Assembly (NCBI GenBank): GCA_011620315.1
Contig: WOZO01000102.1
Span: forward strand, 1 to 38,803
DNA from: Sideroxydans sp.
Lineage (GTDB): Bacteria > Pseudomonadota > Gammaproteobacteria > Burkholderiales > Gallionellaceae
DNA length: 38,803 nt
Reading direction: 5' to 3'
Shown: piece by piece, positions 17,601 to 25,436 of the stretch
Numbering within the stretch: the stretch's first letter is position 1
Layout: every line of letters starts with the position of its first letter
Notes under the pieces: model-generated
Databases searched by the model: none
What the model was told of the DNA's origin: nothing
What the model saw: the letters and a program-made list of their open reading frames with translations, nothing else
Translations under genes and position numbers: made by a program

Positions 17601-18575
17601 CCGCTGCGCGGCATACAGCGCCGGGCCGTACAACGCGGCGCGGTCGTTGAGGATCACCTTCACCGGCATCGCTTCCAGCAGCGGGCGCATGCGTCCCTTG
17701 TCGAAGAAGGCATTGAGGAAGGTGCCGCTCTCCAGCAGCGGCAATATCTTCGGCGCGATACCGCCGCCCACATACAGCCCGCCTGCGCACATCGTCTTCA
17801 GCGCCAGATTGCCCGCCTCCGCGCCGTACAGGCCGACGAAACGGTGCATGGTTTCGCTACACAGCGCATCGCGTTCCGACAACGCCGCGTTCGAGATGGC
17901 CACCGCCTTGCCTTGGCGCTGCATCGCATCCGCCAGCCAGTCCGGCGTGTGTGCGCCGTTGCGGGCCAGCAGAAAATCATACAGATCGGGGATACCCATG
18001 CCGGACACCACGCGCTCCCAGCTCACATGGCCGAAGCGCTGGCGCAGGTGTTGCGCGAAATCGAACTCCAGCGCATCGCGCGGCGCGAAGCTGGCGTGCC
18101 CGCCTTCAGTGGCATAGGGGCGATGCGTGCGGCCGTCCCAGAACAGGCCGACTTCGCCCAGCCCGGTGCCGGCGGCGATGATGGCGCGGTTGCCGTGTGC
18201 ATCGTGCTTGCCCGCATGCAGTGTGAACAGGTCGTCCGCCTGCAGCGCGGGCAGGCCATAGGCGGTCGCTTCCAGATCGTTCAGCAGGTGGCAGTTGGCG
18301 AAACCGCAACGTTTGCGCAAGGCGGCGGCTTCGATACGCCAGGGCAGGTTGGTGGTTTGTACGGTGTCGTCGTGCACCGGCCCGGCCACGCCGAAAGCGG
18401 CGGAGTGGATCTCACCAGTACCGGCCATGAACTCGGCCAGCAGCTCATCGAAAGTTCTGTAGTCGGCGCTGGCGAATTCGCGCTCGCCGGTGATCGTCGC
18501 TTGCGTGCCGCGGACTTCGGCCAGCGCCAGTCGTGTCTTCGTGCCGCCGATGTCACCCGCCAATACGCCTGCCAT
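17595..18575 (-). CDS. glk: Glucokinase
   Basis: This is an ATP-dependent glucokinase of the E. coli Glk type, 326 residues, phosphorylating glucose to glucose 6-phosphate in the cytoplasm. Near the N-terminus VLAGDIGGTKTRLAL is the phosphate-binding loop. LLNDLEATAYG, GTGLGEVGLFW and EGGHASFAPRD are characteristic, with the catalytic aspartate in NDLEA. The start at 18575 (reverse strand) is chosen because an AGGGG motif precedes it and the preceding residues from the longer frame do not fit the family. It is transcribed towards the hyf-like operon, the only interruption of the plus-strand layout in this half of the window. Confidence 0.92.
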   Translation of the reverse strand: MAGVLAGDIGGTKTRLALAEVRGTQATITGEREFASADYRTFDELLAEFMAGTGEIHSAAFGVAGPVHDDTVQTTNLPWRIEAAALRKRCGFANCHLLNDLEATAYGLPALQADDLFTLHAGKHDAHGNRAIIAAGTGLGEVGLFWDGRTHRPYATEGGHASFAPRDALEFDFAQHLRQRFGHVSWERVVSGMGIPDLYDFLLARNGAHTPDWLADAMQRQGKAVAISNAALSERDALCSETMHRFVGLYGAEAGNLALKTMCAGGLYVGGGIAPKILPLLESGTFLNAFFDKGRMRPLLEAMPVKVILNDRAALYGPALYAAQRL

Positions 18576-18685
18576 GTAAGCCCCTAACCCAAAGGAAATG
18601 TACGGGCCGATGATACCTGCAGTCTTCATCAAAATCTCACGCGCCTGTCATCCGCGCTTCACACGGGCTACACATACTGCGCGCC

Positions 18686-19534
18686 ATGAGGCATCCGACT
18701 AAACATTGGCGTTGGTGGATCCCGCTGCTGTTGTGGAGCGCGGATGCCAATGCATGGGGGCTGTACACCCATGTCTACTTCGCGCAGATGCTGCTGTGGG
18801 CCGTGCCGCTCAGCGACGCGCGTTTCCGCAAAGCGGTGCTCGCCTATCCGCGGCTGGTGCTGGCCGGTGCCTGCCTGCCCGACCTCGCGCTGTGGAGCGA
18901 CCGCAGCTGGGGCGAACCGTTCTCCACCACCCACCAGTGGCAACGCGCACGCAAGCTGCTGGACGATGCCAGCAGCGACGAGGAATATGCGCTGTCGCTG
19001 GGCTTCGTCAGCCACCTGCTGGTGGACGTGATCGCGCACAACCACTTCGTGCCCGCCCACGAAAAACTGTGGGGCAACGTGCCGGTGCTCACCCACGCCG
19101 CCTGCGAATGGGCGATGGACATGCACATCCGCGAGCAACTGTTCGCCGAACCGGGCGAACTGATGGATGCGCATCGAAATGAACTGGCCGAATACATCGC
19201 GCAACATTTCAACTGCCCGCAGCCCATCGCCAAACGCAGCATCGCCATGCTGTCCGGTGCGGAGCAATTGCTGCGCGTCAGTCACCTGTCGCAGTTATGC
19301 CATCGCGGCGGCAAGTTGCTCGACGGCGGCATGTCGCGCCGCTTCGACTACTACCTGAACCAGACTGGCGCGCGCCTCGCGCATATCGACCGCATCCTGT
19401 CCGGCGAAGAACCGGTATGGGACGCCAACCCGCATGCCGACGATCCCGCCATCCGCCAGCGCATCGCACTGCTGCGCCCGCGCGAACTGCGCCATCGCAT
19501 GCCGTTGCCGCAGGACGTGTTCAGCGAAGGCTGA
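18686..19534 (+). CDS. Secreted zinc-dependent phospholipase C-like protein
   Basis: This 282-residue protein has an N-terminal hydrophobic signal (about residues 10-23, ending near ANAWG) and then the zinc-dependent phospholipase C / S1-P1-like helical domain. Trp at the start of the mature protein (WGLYTHVYFAQ) plus later His and Asp residues (ACLPDL, FVSHLLVDVIAHNHFVPAH, HAACEW) match the metal-binding pattern of that family. The likely role is hydrolysis of phospholipid head groups outside the cytoplasm, but related proteins of unknown specificity are common. It lies between the divergent glucokinase gene and phnF. No strong ribosome binding site is visible at 18686. A link to phosphate scavenging with the neighbouring phn genes is possible but not shown. 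Confidence 0.75.
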   Translation: MRHPTKHWRWWIPLLLWSADANAWGLYTHVYFAQMLLWAVPLSDARFRKAVLAYPRLVLAGACLPDLALWSDRSWGEPFSTTHQWQRARKLLDDASSDEEYALSLGFVSHLLVDVIAHNHFVPAHEKLWGNVPVLTHAACEWAMDMHIREQLFAEPGELMDAHRNELAEYIAQHFNCPQPIAKRSIAMLSGAEQLLRVSHLSQLCHRGGKLLDGGMSRRFDYYLNQTGARLAHIDRILSGEEPVWDANPHADDPAIRQRIALLRPRELRHRMPLPQDVFSEG

Positions 19535-19615
19535 AGCGGTGGATTGTTACTGAACTGCAATAAACATTTCACTGATGCGAAATATTCACTCCGCAATATG
19601 GCTGCACCACATATC

Positions 19616-19625
19616 TAGACATCTA
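19616..19625 (+). promoter_or_regulatory. Candidate PhnF operator before phnF
   Basis: TAGACATCTA, a near-palindrome (TAGA/TCTA arms), ends 5 bases before the phnF start. The identical 10-mer occurs before phnG (23262-23271) and I noticed no other copy. Its position over the ribosome-binding region suggests autorepression by PhnF, a GntR/HutC-type repressor. No ordinary ribosome binding site is visible at phnF. Confidence 0.6.
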
Positions 19626-19630
19626 TCGTC

Positions 19631-20362
19631 ATGAGCTTGTACGCCATAGACCGCGACACCGGAATCACCTTGTATGCACAGATTGCAGAAGTGCTGGAGC
19701 GCGAATACGTGCGTCAGGGCTCGCCCGGCGACCGACTGCCCGCAGAAGGCGAGTTGGCGGCGCGCTTCGGTGTGAACCGTCACACCCTGCGCCGCGCGGT
19801 GGATGAGCTGATCATCGAGGGCCTGCTGGAGCGGCAACACGGCGTGGGCATCTTCATCACCGACCGCCTGCTCGACTACCGCGTCGGCAGCGGCACACGC
19901 TTCACCCAGACACTGGCCGAGATCGGCATCGCCACCGATACCAAGGTGGTCCGCAAGATGGTGGCACCTGCCTCGTCGGGTGTGGCCAAGCATCTGGCCA
20001 TCGGGGCCGACGAAGACGTGTTGTGGATAGAGACGCTGCGCATCGCAGACGGCATGCCATTTTGCGTGATTTCGCACTTCCTGCCGGTGACGCCGTATCG
20101 CGAACTGCTGGAGGACTACCAGAGCGGATCGCTGCACGCATTGCTGAACCAGCACTGCGGGAATCTGCGACGTACCGAGAGTCTGGTCACTGCCGTCATG
20201 CCGCAGGGCGACGACGCGAAACTGCTGGGCATCACCCAGCACCGGCCCGTGCTGCGGGTCAAGAGTCTGAACGTACTCGAACACGATGCGACACCGGTCG
20301 AGTACGCCATCACACGGTTCCGGGCTGACCGGATCCAACTTTGCATCACCCCGACCCAGTAA
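19631..20362 (+). CDS. phnF: GntR/HutC-family phosphonate regulator PhnF
   Basis: This 243-residue repressor has an N-terminal winged helix-turn-helix (LYAQIAEVLEREYV, then LPAEGELAARFGVNRHTLRR and GVGIFI) and a C-terminal UTRA ligand-binding domain ending in the ITRFRADRIQL motif usual for HutC-type proteins. Length and position at the head of the phn cluster fit PhnF. It is expected to repress the C-P lyase genes and to release DNA on binding a phosphonate-related or phosphate-related ligand. The same near-palindrome precedes both phnF and phnG. The gene ends 34 bp before phnD. Confidence 0.92.
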   Translation: MSLYAIDRDTGITLYAQIAEVLEREYVRQGSPGDRLPAEGELAARFGVNRHTLRRAVDELIIEGLLERQHGVGIFITDRLLDYRVGSGTRFTQTLAEIGIATDTKVVRKMVAPASSGVAKHLAIGADEDVLWIETLRIADGMPFCVISHFLPVTPYRELLEDYQSGSLHALLNQHCGNLRRTESLVTAVMPQGDDAKLLGITQHRPVLRVKSLNVLEHDATPVEYAITRFRADRIQLCITPTQ

Positions 20363-20396
20363 CACCTTTTTATCTTTCCAGACAGGAGCCTCACAA

Positions 20397-21329
20397 ATGA
20401 AACTCAAGCAAATCTTATTCTCAGCATTGCTCTGTACCGCGATGGTCGCACCCCAGATCATGGCAGCCGCCATGCAGGACGGCAGCAAGGCACACCCCTT
20501 GCGCGTCATGTTGATCCCCGCCGACGGCGGTACCGAAGACGGTACCAAGGCGGACTTTCTGCCGATCTTCAACGCGGTGACCAGATCCACCGGCCTGCAT
20601 TTCGACATCCGCGTGGGCCAGAGCTACAGCGCCGTGATGGAAGCCATGTGTCTGAAGCAGACCGAGATCGCCTTCTTCGGCGCTGCAAGCTACATCCCGG
20701 TGCGCGACAAGGGCTGCGCCAAGCTGCTCGCCGTTGCAGTGCACAAAGGTGCTTCCGTGTACCACTCCGGCATCTTCGCGAGCACGAATTCTTCTTACAA
20801 AAGCCTGAAGGATACGAAAGGTGCGCGTCTGGCGCTGGGCGATGTGAATTCGACATCGAGCTTCGTCTATCCGGTGGCCATGCTGATGGATGCGGGTGTC
20901 GATCCGGCACGTGACATGGGGCAGGTGGTGATCACCGGCAGCCATGCCAACTCGCTCAAAGCGGTAGCGGAAGGCAAGGCAGACCTGAGCGGCGCATCGT
21001 TCGACTCCTTCGAGAAAGCCGTGAAGCAGGGTGCAATCGATCCGACCAAGGTGCGCGTGCTGGCCAAGAGCGAGCCTATCCCCCAGCCGCCGCTGGCGAT
21101 GTCGACAGCGCTGCCTAAAAAGATCCAGCAGAAGCTGAAGGATGCTTTCAACACCGTGCACAAGGCACCTGGCGTCACGCCCGACATGATCCGCGGTTAC
21201 GGTGGTTCGAAAGTGGACCGCTACGATGCAGACTTCCCGGAATCCGGCATGGATGCACCCGGCAAGAAGCTGGCATTGGTGGACGACCAGGTGAAGGCTG
21301 AACTGCTCAAGAAAGCAGCCCAACGCTAA
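20397..21329 (+). CDS. phnD: Phosphonate ABC transporter substrate-binding protein
   Basis: This 310-residue periplasmic binding protein captures phosphonates (or phosphite/phosphate) for the PhnCE importer. It has a signal peptide (MKLKQILFSALLCTAMVAPQ, cleavage near MAAAM) and a PhnD-type body: LRVMLIPADGGT, VGQSYSAVMEAMCLKQTEIAFFG, GDVNSTSSFVYPVAM and LSGASFDSFEK. These contain the serine/threonine-rich phosphonate-binding loops. The start at 20397 follows AGGAGCC and begins exactly at the signal peptide. A perfect 38-bp palindrome follows the stop, so phnD transcripts may be more abundant or stable than those of downstream genes, as is usual for binding-protein genes. Confidence 0.95.
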   Translation: MKLKQILFSALLCTAMVAPQIMAAAMQDGSKAHPLRVMLIPADGGTEDGTKADFLPIFNAVTRSTGLHFDIRVGQSYSAVMEAMCLKQTEIAFFGAASYIPVRDKGCAKLLAVAVHKGASVYHSGIFASTNSSYKSLKDTKGARLALGDVNSTSSFVYPVAMLMDAGVDPARDMGQVVITGSHANSLKAVAEGKADLSGASFDSFEKAVKQGAIDPTKVRVLAKSEPIPQPPLAMSTALPKKIQQKLKDAFNTVHKAPGVTPDMIRGYGGSKVDRYDADFPESGMDAPGKKLALVDDQVKAELLKKAAQR

Positions 21330-21331
21330 AC

Positions 21332-21369
21332 ACAGAACAGCCGCCCGCAATTGCGGGCGGCTGTTCTGT
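21332..21369 (+). terminator. Perfect 38-bp palindrome between phnD and phnC
   Basis: Positions 21332-21350 and 21351-21369 are exact reverse complements (19-bp arms meeting at CAATTG). In RNA this would form a very stable GC-rich hairpin with an A-rich left flank and a T-rich right end. It starts 2 bases after the phnD stop. It could be a partial terminator or a 3'-protective structure lowering phnC relative to phnD expression. Confidence 0.75.
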
Positions 21370-21395
21370 CATCAGCTATTGAAGAGGAAATAAAC

Positions 21396-22199
21396 ATGCT
21401 GAGATTCGATAGTGTCTACAAACGTTTTCCGGATGGCACGGAAGCGTTGAGGAATATCTCGTTGCACGTACCCAAAGGCCAGTTCTGTGTGCTGCTCGGC
21501 CCGTCCGGCGCGGGCAAATCCACCTTGCTGCGCATGCTTAACGGCTTGTCCAGTCCGACTGAAGGCAGTGTCCATCTGGCAGGCGAACGGATCACCGAGC
21601 GATCGGTGCAGCGGTTGCGCAAACGCGTCGCAACGGTGCACCAGCAATTCAATCTGACGCCGCGCATGTCGGTGGCGCTCAACGTGCTGTCAGGCGCATT
21701 GCCGCAGGTCGCCCATTGGCGTGCAGCGATAGGTCTGTTCCCACCAGAGTTGCGTCAGAAGGCCTGTCGCCTGCTGGATGAGGTCGGTCTGACTCCCGAA
21801 CATGTGAACCGCCGCGTCTCCGAACTATCGGGCGGGCAACAGCAGCGCGTCGGCATCGCGCGCGCCTTCATGATGGATCCGGCGGTATTGCTGGCCGATG
21901 AACCGGTCGCCAGCCTAGATCCGCGTATCAGTCGCGGCATCCTGGAATTGCTGCATCGCCAATCGCGCAACCACGACACCACTGTGCTGTGCAGCCTGCA
22001 CCAGCCCGAACTGGCACGCGAGTTCGGCGACCGCATCATCGCGGTCAATCAGGGGCGTCTGGTATTCGACGGTACACCGGCGCAACTCACCGACAAGGTC
22101 TGCGAGGAGCTGTATCACGGTGCACTGGCTCACAAACACGATGCACCGGAAGTGGATGAAGCCGCGTGCGAACCCGAACTGGAACTGGCTGCGGCCTGA
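21396..22199 (+). CDS. phnC: Phosphonate ABC transporter ATP-binding protein
   Basis: This 267-residue ATPase powers phosphonate import through PhnE. It has a Walker A (GPSGAGKST), a Q-loop (VHQQFNLTPRMS), the ABC signature (LSGGQQQRVGIARA), a Walker B with catalytic glutamate (VLLADEPVASLDP) and an H-loop (LCSLHQPELA). The start at 21396 is set by GAGGAA seven bases upstream. The acidic C-terminal tail after GALAHKHD is not needed for the fold. phnE follows with 1 bp between stop and start. Confidence 0.95.
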   Translation: MLRFDSVYKRFPDGTEALRNISLHVPKGQFCVLLGPSGAGKSTLLRMLNGLSSPTEGSVHLAGERITERSVQRLRKRVATVHQQFNLTPRMSVALNVLSGALPQVAHWRAAIGLFPPELRQKACRLLDEVGLTPEHVNRRVSELSGGQQQRVGIARAFMMDPAVLLADEPVASLDPRISRGILELLHRQSRNHDTTVLCSLHQPELAREFGDRIIAVNQGRLVFDGTPAQLTDKVCEELYHGALAHKHDAPEVDEAACEPELELAAA

Positions 22200-22200
22200 G

Positions 22201-23220
22201 ATGAATATGATGAAAAACCTGTCAGTGAATCGCGATGCCACATGGCATCTGGACCAGCCCTATAACGCGCGACATCTGATGTTCGCCATCGCCGCCCTGC
22301 TGATACTCGCAGTGACCGGGAGCCGCATGGAAGTGCCGCGTATGGTGCAGGAGACCGCGCAGGGAGTCGGCTACGCCGTCGGCCTGAACGAAGAATCCTC
22401 CGTGGCCACCGGCGTGAAGCGCATCGCCGAATCGATCTGGCCGCTGCGCATCTCCGAAGAGATCGAGGTCTCGCGCATCGAGAATTTCGACCGCAACGAT
22501 CTGCCCTGGCTCTCGCATGTGGAAGTGATCGAATCGCGCACGCCGCACTTGAATACCGAGACGCTGCAATTGGAGGAGACCGTCGAGAGCAAAGAGATGC
22601 TGGTCAAGCCGGTCGGCTATCTGATGCATGTGCTGCTCAAGATGCTGGAAACGCTGGAAATGGCGCTGTGGGGGACGATACTGGCTGTGCTGTTGTCGAT
22701 CCCGTTGGCATGTTTCGCCGCGGCCAACTATGCGCCCAACCGCTTCATCTACAACCTGGCGCGTTCCACCATCAGCCTGTTCCGTGCGATTCCGGAACTG
22801 GTCAGCGCACTGTTCCTGGTGCTGGCATTCGGCTTCGGCCCCATCGCCGGTTTTCTGGCGCTGGGCATCCATAGTGCGGGCTTCCTCGGCAAGTTCTACG
22901 CGGAAGACATCGAGAACGCCGATCACGGCCCGCAGGAGGCGTTGCAATCCATCGGTGCGGGACAGATCAAGACGCTCTGGTATGGCGTGTTGCCGCAAGT
23001 CCTGCCGCAGTACATCGCCTACACGCTCTACATCCTCGACCGCAACATCCGCATGGCCACGGTGATCGGCATCGTCGGGGCGGGCGGCATCGGGCTTGAG
23101 CTGAAAGGGCGCTTCGACATGTTCAACTTCGACCACGTCGGCACCATTCTGGTGATCATCTTCCTGACCGTGATCATCCTCGACCAATTCTCGGCGAGAT
23201 TGCGCAGCCGGTTGATGTAG
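22201..23220 (+). CDS. phnE: Phosphonate ABC transporter permease with long periplasmic loop
   Basis: This is the membrane permease of the phosphonate importer. The C-terminal two thirds contain the standard fold: MALWGTILAVLLSIPLACFAA, ISLFRAIPELVSALFLVL and the EAA coupling motif region EALQSIGAGQIKTLWYGVLPQ, then GIVGAGGIG. It is 339 residues, longer than the usual 260-290. The extra length is a roughly 100-residue polar segment between the first transmembrane helix (about 22-40) and the core, rich in Glu and with no cysteines, predicted to face the periplasm. The start at 22201 has in-frame alternatives at 22207 and 22210, and the ribosome binding site is weak, suggesting translational coupling to phnC. 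Confidence 0.92.
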   Translation: MNMMKNLSVNRDATWHLDQPYNARHLMFAIAALLILAVTGSRMEVPRMVQETAQGVGYAVGLNEESSVATGVKRIAESIWPLRISEEIEVSRIENFDRNDLPWLSHVEVIESRTPHLNTETLQLEETVESKEMLVKPVGYLMHVLLKMLETLEMALWGTILAVLLSIPLACFAAANYAPNRFIYNLARSTISLFRAIPELVSALFLVLAFGFGPIAGFLALGIHSAGFLGKFYAEDIENADHGPQEALQSIGAGQIKTLWYGVLPQVLPQYIAYTLYILDRNIRMATVIGIVGAGGIGLELKGRFDMFNFDHVGTILVIIFLTVIILDQFSARLRSRLM

Positions 23221-23225
23221 GAGTT

Positions 23226-23246
23226 CCTGCCTGTTTTTCAGGCAGG
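23226..23246 (+). terminator. Perfect hairpin after phnE
   Basis: CCTGCCTG (23226-23233), a TTTTT loop and CAGGCAGG (23239-23246) form an 8-bp perfect stem 5 bases after the phnE stop. No T-run follows on the plus strand, so it is not a classic intrinsic terminator. It separates the transporter genes from the C-P lyase genes and precedes the second operator copy. Confidence 0.5.
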
Positions 23247-23261
23247 GAAAGCAAACTTGTA

Positions 23262-23271
23262 TAGACATCTA
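23262..23271 (+). promoter_or_regulatory. Candidate PhnF operator before phnG
   Basis: This is the second copy of TAGACATCTA, identical to the one before phnF. It overlaps TATAGA (23260-23265 area), which could serve as a -10 element, and lies about 30 bases before the preferred phnG start. This implies an internal PhnF-controlled promoter for the lyase genes. Confidence 0.6.
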
Positions 23272-23300
23272 ACAGCATGGCAGCACAAGGAAGAATGAAT

Positions 23301-23765
23301 ATGAACGTAGCAAGAAATGAATGGGCGGCCGCGCTGTGCGCATTGCCCGCCGCCGAAGTGAAACATCTGGCCAACGTGCTGTCTGGTGAACTGGAAGTTC
23401 GCGACGTCGCACTGCCGCACGCAGGACTGGGGCTGTTGAACCTGCGCGACGGCGCGTTCGAAGAATCCTATTTCATCGGCGAGATCCCGGTGGCGCGCGC
23501 CGAAGTGATCGTGCGCAGCGCAGCGGGTGTGGAAGAACGCGGCGGCGCATTGATCGTGGACGACCGCGCGCAGTTCGCGCGCTCCATCGCCATCCTCGAT
23601 GCGGTACTGGCCGGCAAGCTGCCCGGCAGCGTAGCGGCCATGGCGCTGGTGCAGCGCGGCATGCAAGTGCGCCGGCAAAAACAAAGTGAACGTAAAAAAC
23701 TGCTGGCCGCGACGCGCGTGGATTTCTCGCTGTTGGGACAAGAGGACGACGAAGATGAAGAGTGA
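23301..23765 (+). CDS. phnG: C-P lyase core subunit PhnG
   Basis: This 154-residue PhnG is part of the PhnGHIJ core complex that, with PhnI, transfers phosphonate to the ribose C1' of ATP. Typical features are RNEWAAALCALPAAEVKHLA at the N-terminus, then RDGAFEESYFIGEIPVARAEV and the C-terminal KLLAATRVDFSLL. The start at 23301 is preferred because AAGGA lies about nine bases upstream; in-frame ATGs at 23277 and 23295 are alternatives. It overlaps phnH by 11 bp. Confidence 0.92.
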   Translation: MNVARNEWAAALCALPAAEVKHLANVLSGELEVRDVALPHAGLGLLNLRDGAFEESYFIGEIPVARAEVIVRSAAGVEERGGALIVDDRAQFARSIAILDAVLAGKLPGSVAAMALVQRGMQVRRQKQSERKKLLAATRVDFSLLGQEDDEDEE

Positions 23766-24327
23766 AATGACGATGGCCGAAGCCGACATCTGGCATCCGG
23801 CACAACAGCAGCAACTGTTCCGCAGCCTGCTCGATGCGTACAGCTATCCGGGGCGCATCCAGACCTGCCCGGCAGAGCCGAGCCTGGCTTTGCTGAGCGC
23901 GCTGCTGGACGGACAGACCACCTTGTCCGATCCGCAAGACCTGCTGCCGGAATCCATCTGGCCGAAACTGGAAGCGCAGCGTGTGCCATACGAACTGGCT
24001 GCCTTCATCCTGCTGGACGGCAGCCGCGCGCCGCAAATGGTGCCGAACCTCGGCACACTGGAAGCACCGGAACATGGCGCGACCCTGCTGTTGCGCGTCG
24101 CATCACTGCATGAAGAAAGCGCGGGCGCATTGTGCTTGCAATTGAGCGGCCCCGGCATCCGCCAGTCGGTCACTATCAGCGTCGATGGTCTGCATGCGGA
24201 CTGGATCAAGGCGCGCAACGACTGGGTGAGCAACTTCCCGCTCGGTGTGGAACTGGTGCTGTGTGACGCACAATGTTTCGTCGCACTGCCGCGCACCACG
24301 AAGATCGTGTTGGGAGGTTCGGCATGA
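23755..24327 (+). CDS. phnH: C-P lyase core subunit PhnH
   Basis: This is the PhnH core subunit, 190 residues (E. coli 194). It forms the outer part of the PhnGHIJ assembly and has a PLP-transferase-like fold without the cofactor. Visible features are HPAQQQQLFRSLLDAYSYPG near the N-terminus and the terminal GVELVLCDAQCFVALPRTTKI, both usual for PhnH. The chosen start overlaps phnG; ATGs at 23767 and 23773 are possible alternatives with better-placed GAAGAG. Its TGA overlaps the phnI ATG. Confidence 0.92.
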   Translation: MKSEMTMAEADIWHPAQQQQLFRSLLDAYSYPGRIQTCPAEPSLALLSALLDGQTTLSDPQDLLPESIWPKLEAQRVPYELAAFILLDGSRAPQMVPNLGTLEAPEHGATLLLRVASLHEESAGALCLQLSGPGIRQSVTISVDGLHADWIKARNDWVSNFPLGVELVLCDAQCFVALPRTTKIVLGGSA

Positions 24328-25436
24328 GTTACGTCGCGATCAAAGGCGGCAAGGCTGCCATCGACGGTGCAGCAGCGACCACCGATTACCTGCGTTGCAA
24401 AGGTGGACTGCAAGAGCCGCTGACGCTGGCGATGATAGAAGAGCAGTTGCGCTTGCTCACTTCGCGCGTGGTGTCGGAAGGCGGCTTGTACCACCCGCGT
24501 CTGGCCGCACTGGCACTCAAGCAGTTCCAGGGCGACACACTGGAAGCGGCATTCGCCTTGCGTGCTTACCGTTCCACCAAACCGCGCCTGCTCGAATCGC
24601 CGGTGCAGGACACAGCCAACATGCGCTGCATCCGCCGCATCTCGTCCGCGTTCAAAGAAGTGCCGGGCGGACAGTATCTGGGTGCGACCTACGACTACGC
24701 ATTGCGCCTGCTGCAACTCGATCTCGCCAATGAAGACCCGGCGGCGTTCAAAGCCGTGGCGAAAAGTTTCCTGCAAGACACGCCGGATAGCGAAGTGCCG
24801 GACAACTTCCCCAAGGTGATCGACGCGTTGCGTGCCGAAGGTCTGCTGCCGCCGGTCGCACCGAGCCGTGCTGCCGCATTCGACATCACGCGCGACCCGC
24901 TGGTGTTCCCGGTGCCGCGTTCCGCAGCACTGGCCACCATGGCGCGCGCCGAGACCGGCGGCCTGCTGGCGATGGCGTATTCCAATATGCGCGGTTACGG
25001 CGATGTGCACCCCACGGTGGCGGAACTGCGCGTCGGTTATCTGCCGGTGATGTTGCCGCATCCGGTGACGGGCGAACTGATGGAAGCGGGCGAAGTGCTG
25101 GTCACCGAATGTGAAGTGGTGGCGATGTACGAAGGCACGAACGGCGACGAGTTGCCCACTTTCACGCTCGGCTACGGCGCGTGCTTCGGCCACAACGAAG
25201 TGAAGGCGATCAGCATGGCGATCCTGGACCGTGCGCTGCAGAAAGGCATGCAAGACGGCCCCACCAATCCTTCGGAAGATCCCGAGTTCGTATTGCTGCA
25301 TGTGGACGGTGTGGACTCGATGGGCTTCGCCTCGCACTACAAGATGCCGCACTACGTGACCTTCCAGTCCGACATGGACCGTCTGCGCACCACGCAACAG
25401 AAGATGAAAGAGCAAGACACGGAGGAGACAGCATGA
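24324..25436 (+). CDS. phnI: C-P lyase core subunit PhnI
   Basis: This 370-residue PhnI is the nucleosidase-like subunit that, with PhnG, PhnH and PhnL, exchanges the adenine of ATP for methylphosphonate to make ribose 1-methylphosphonate 5-triphosphate. Recognisable blocks are YVAIKGGKAAI at the start, TARGETs such as GGLYHPRLAALALKQFQGD, DTANMRCIRRISSAFKEVPG, the GYLPVMLPHPVTGE strand block and LGYGACFGHNE-VKAISMAILD. A GGGAGG ribosome binding site precedes the start at 24324, and ATGA overlaps join it to phnH and to phnJ. Confidence 0.95.
   Translation: MSYVAIKGGKAAIDGAAATTDYLRCKGGLQEPLTLAMIEEQLRLLTSRVVSEGGLYHPRLAALALKQFQGDTLEAAFALRAYRSTKPRLLESPVQDTANMRCIRRISSAFKEVPGGQYLGATYDYALRLLQLDLANEDPAAFKAVAKSFLQDTPDSEVPDNFPKVIDALRAEGLLPPVAPSRAAAFDITRDPLVFPVPRSAALATMARAETGGLLAMAYSNMRGYGDVHPTVAELRVGYLPVMLPHPVTGELMEAGEVLVTECEVVAMYEGTNGDELPTFTLGYGACFGHNEVKAISMAILDRALQKGMQDGPTNPSEDPEFVLLHVDGVDSMGFASHYKMPHYVTFQSDMDRLRTTQQKMKEQDTEETA

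Noticed and set aside
21366-21383. Pho box before phnC
   Set aside because: One CTGTCAT exists, but it is part of the palindrome end and the second half-site matches at only about four of seven bases.
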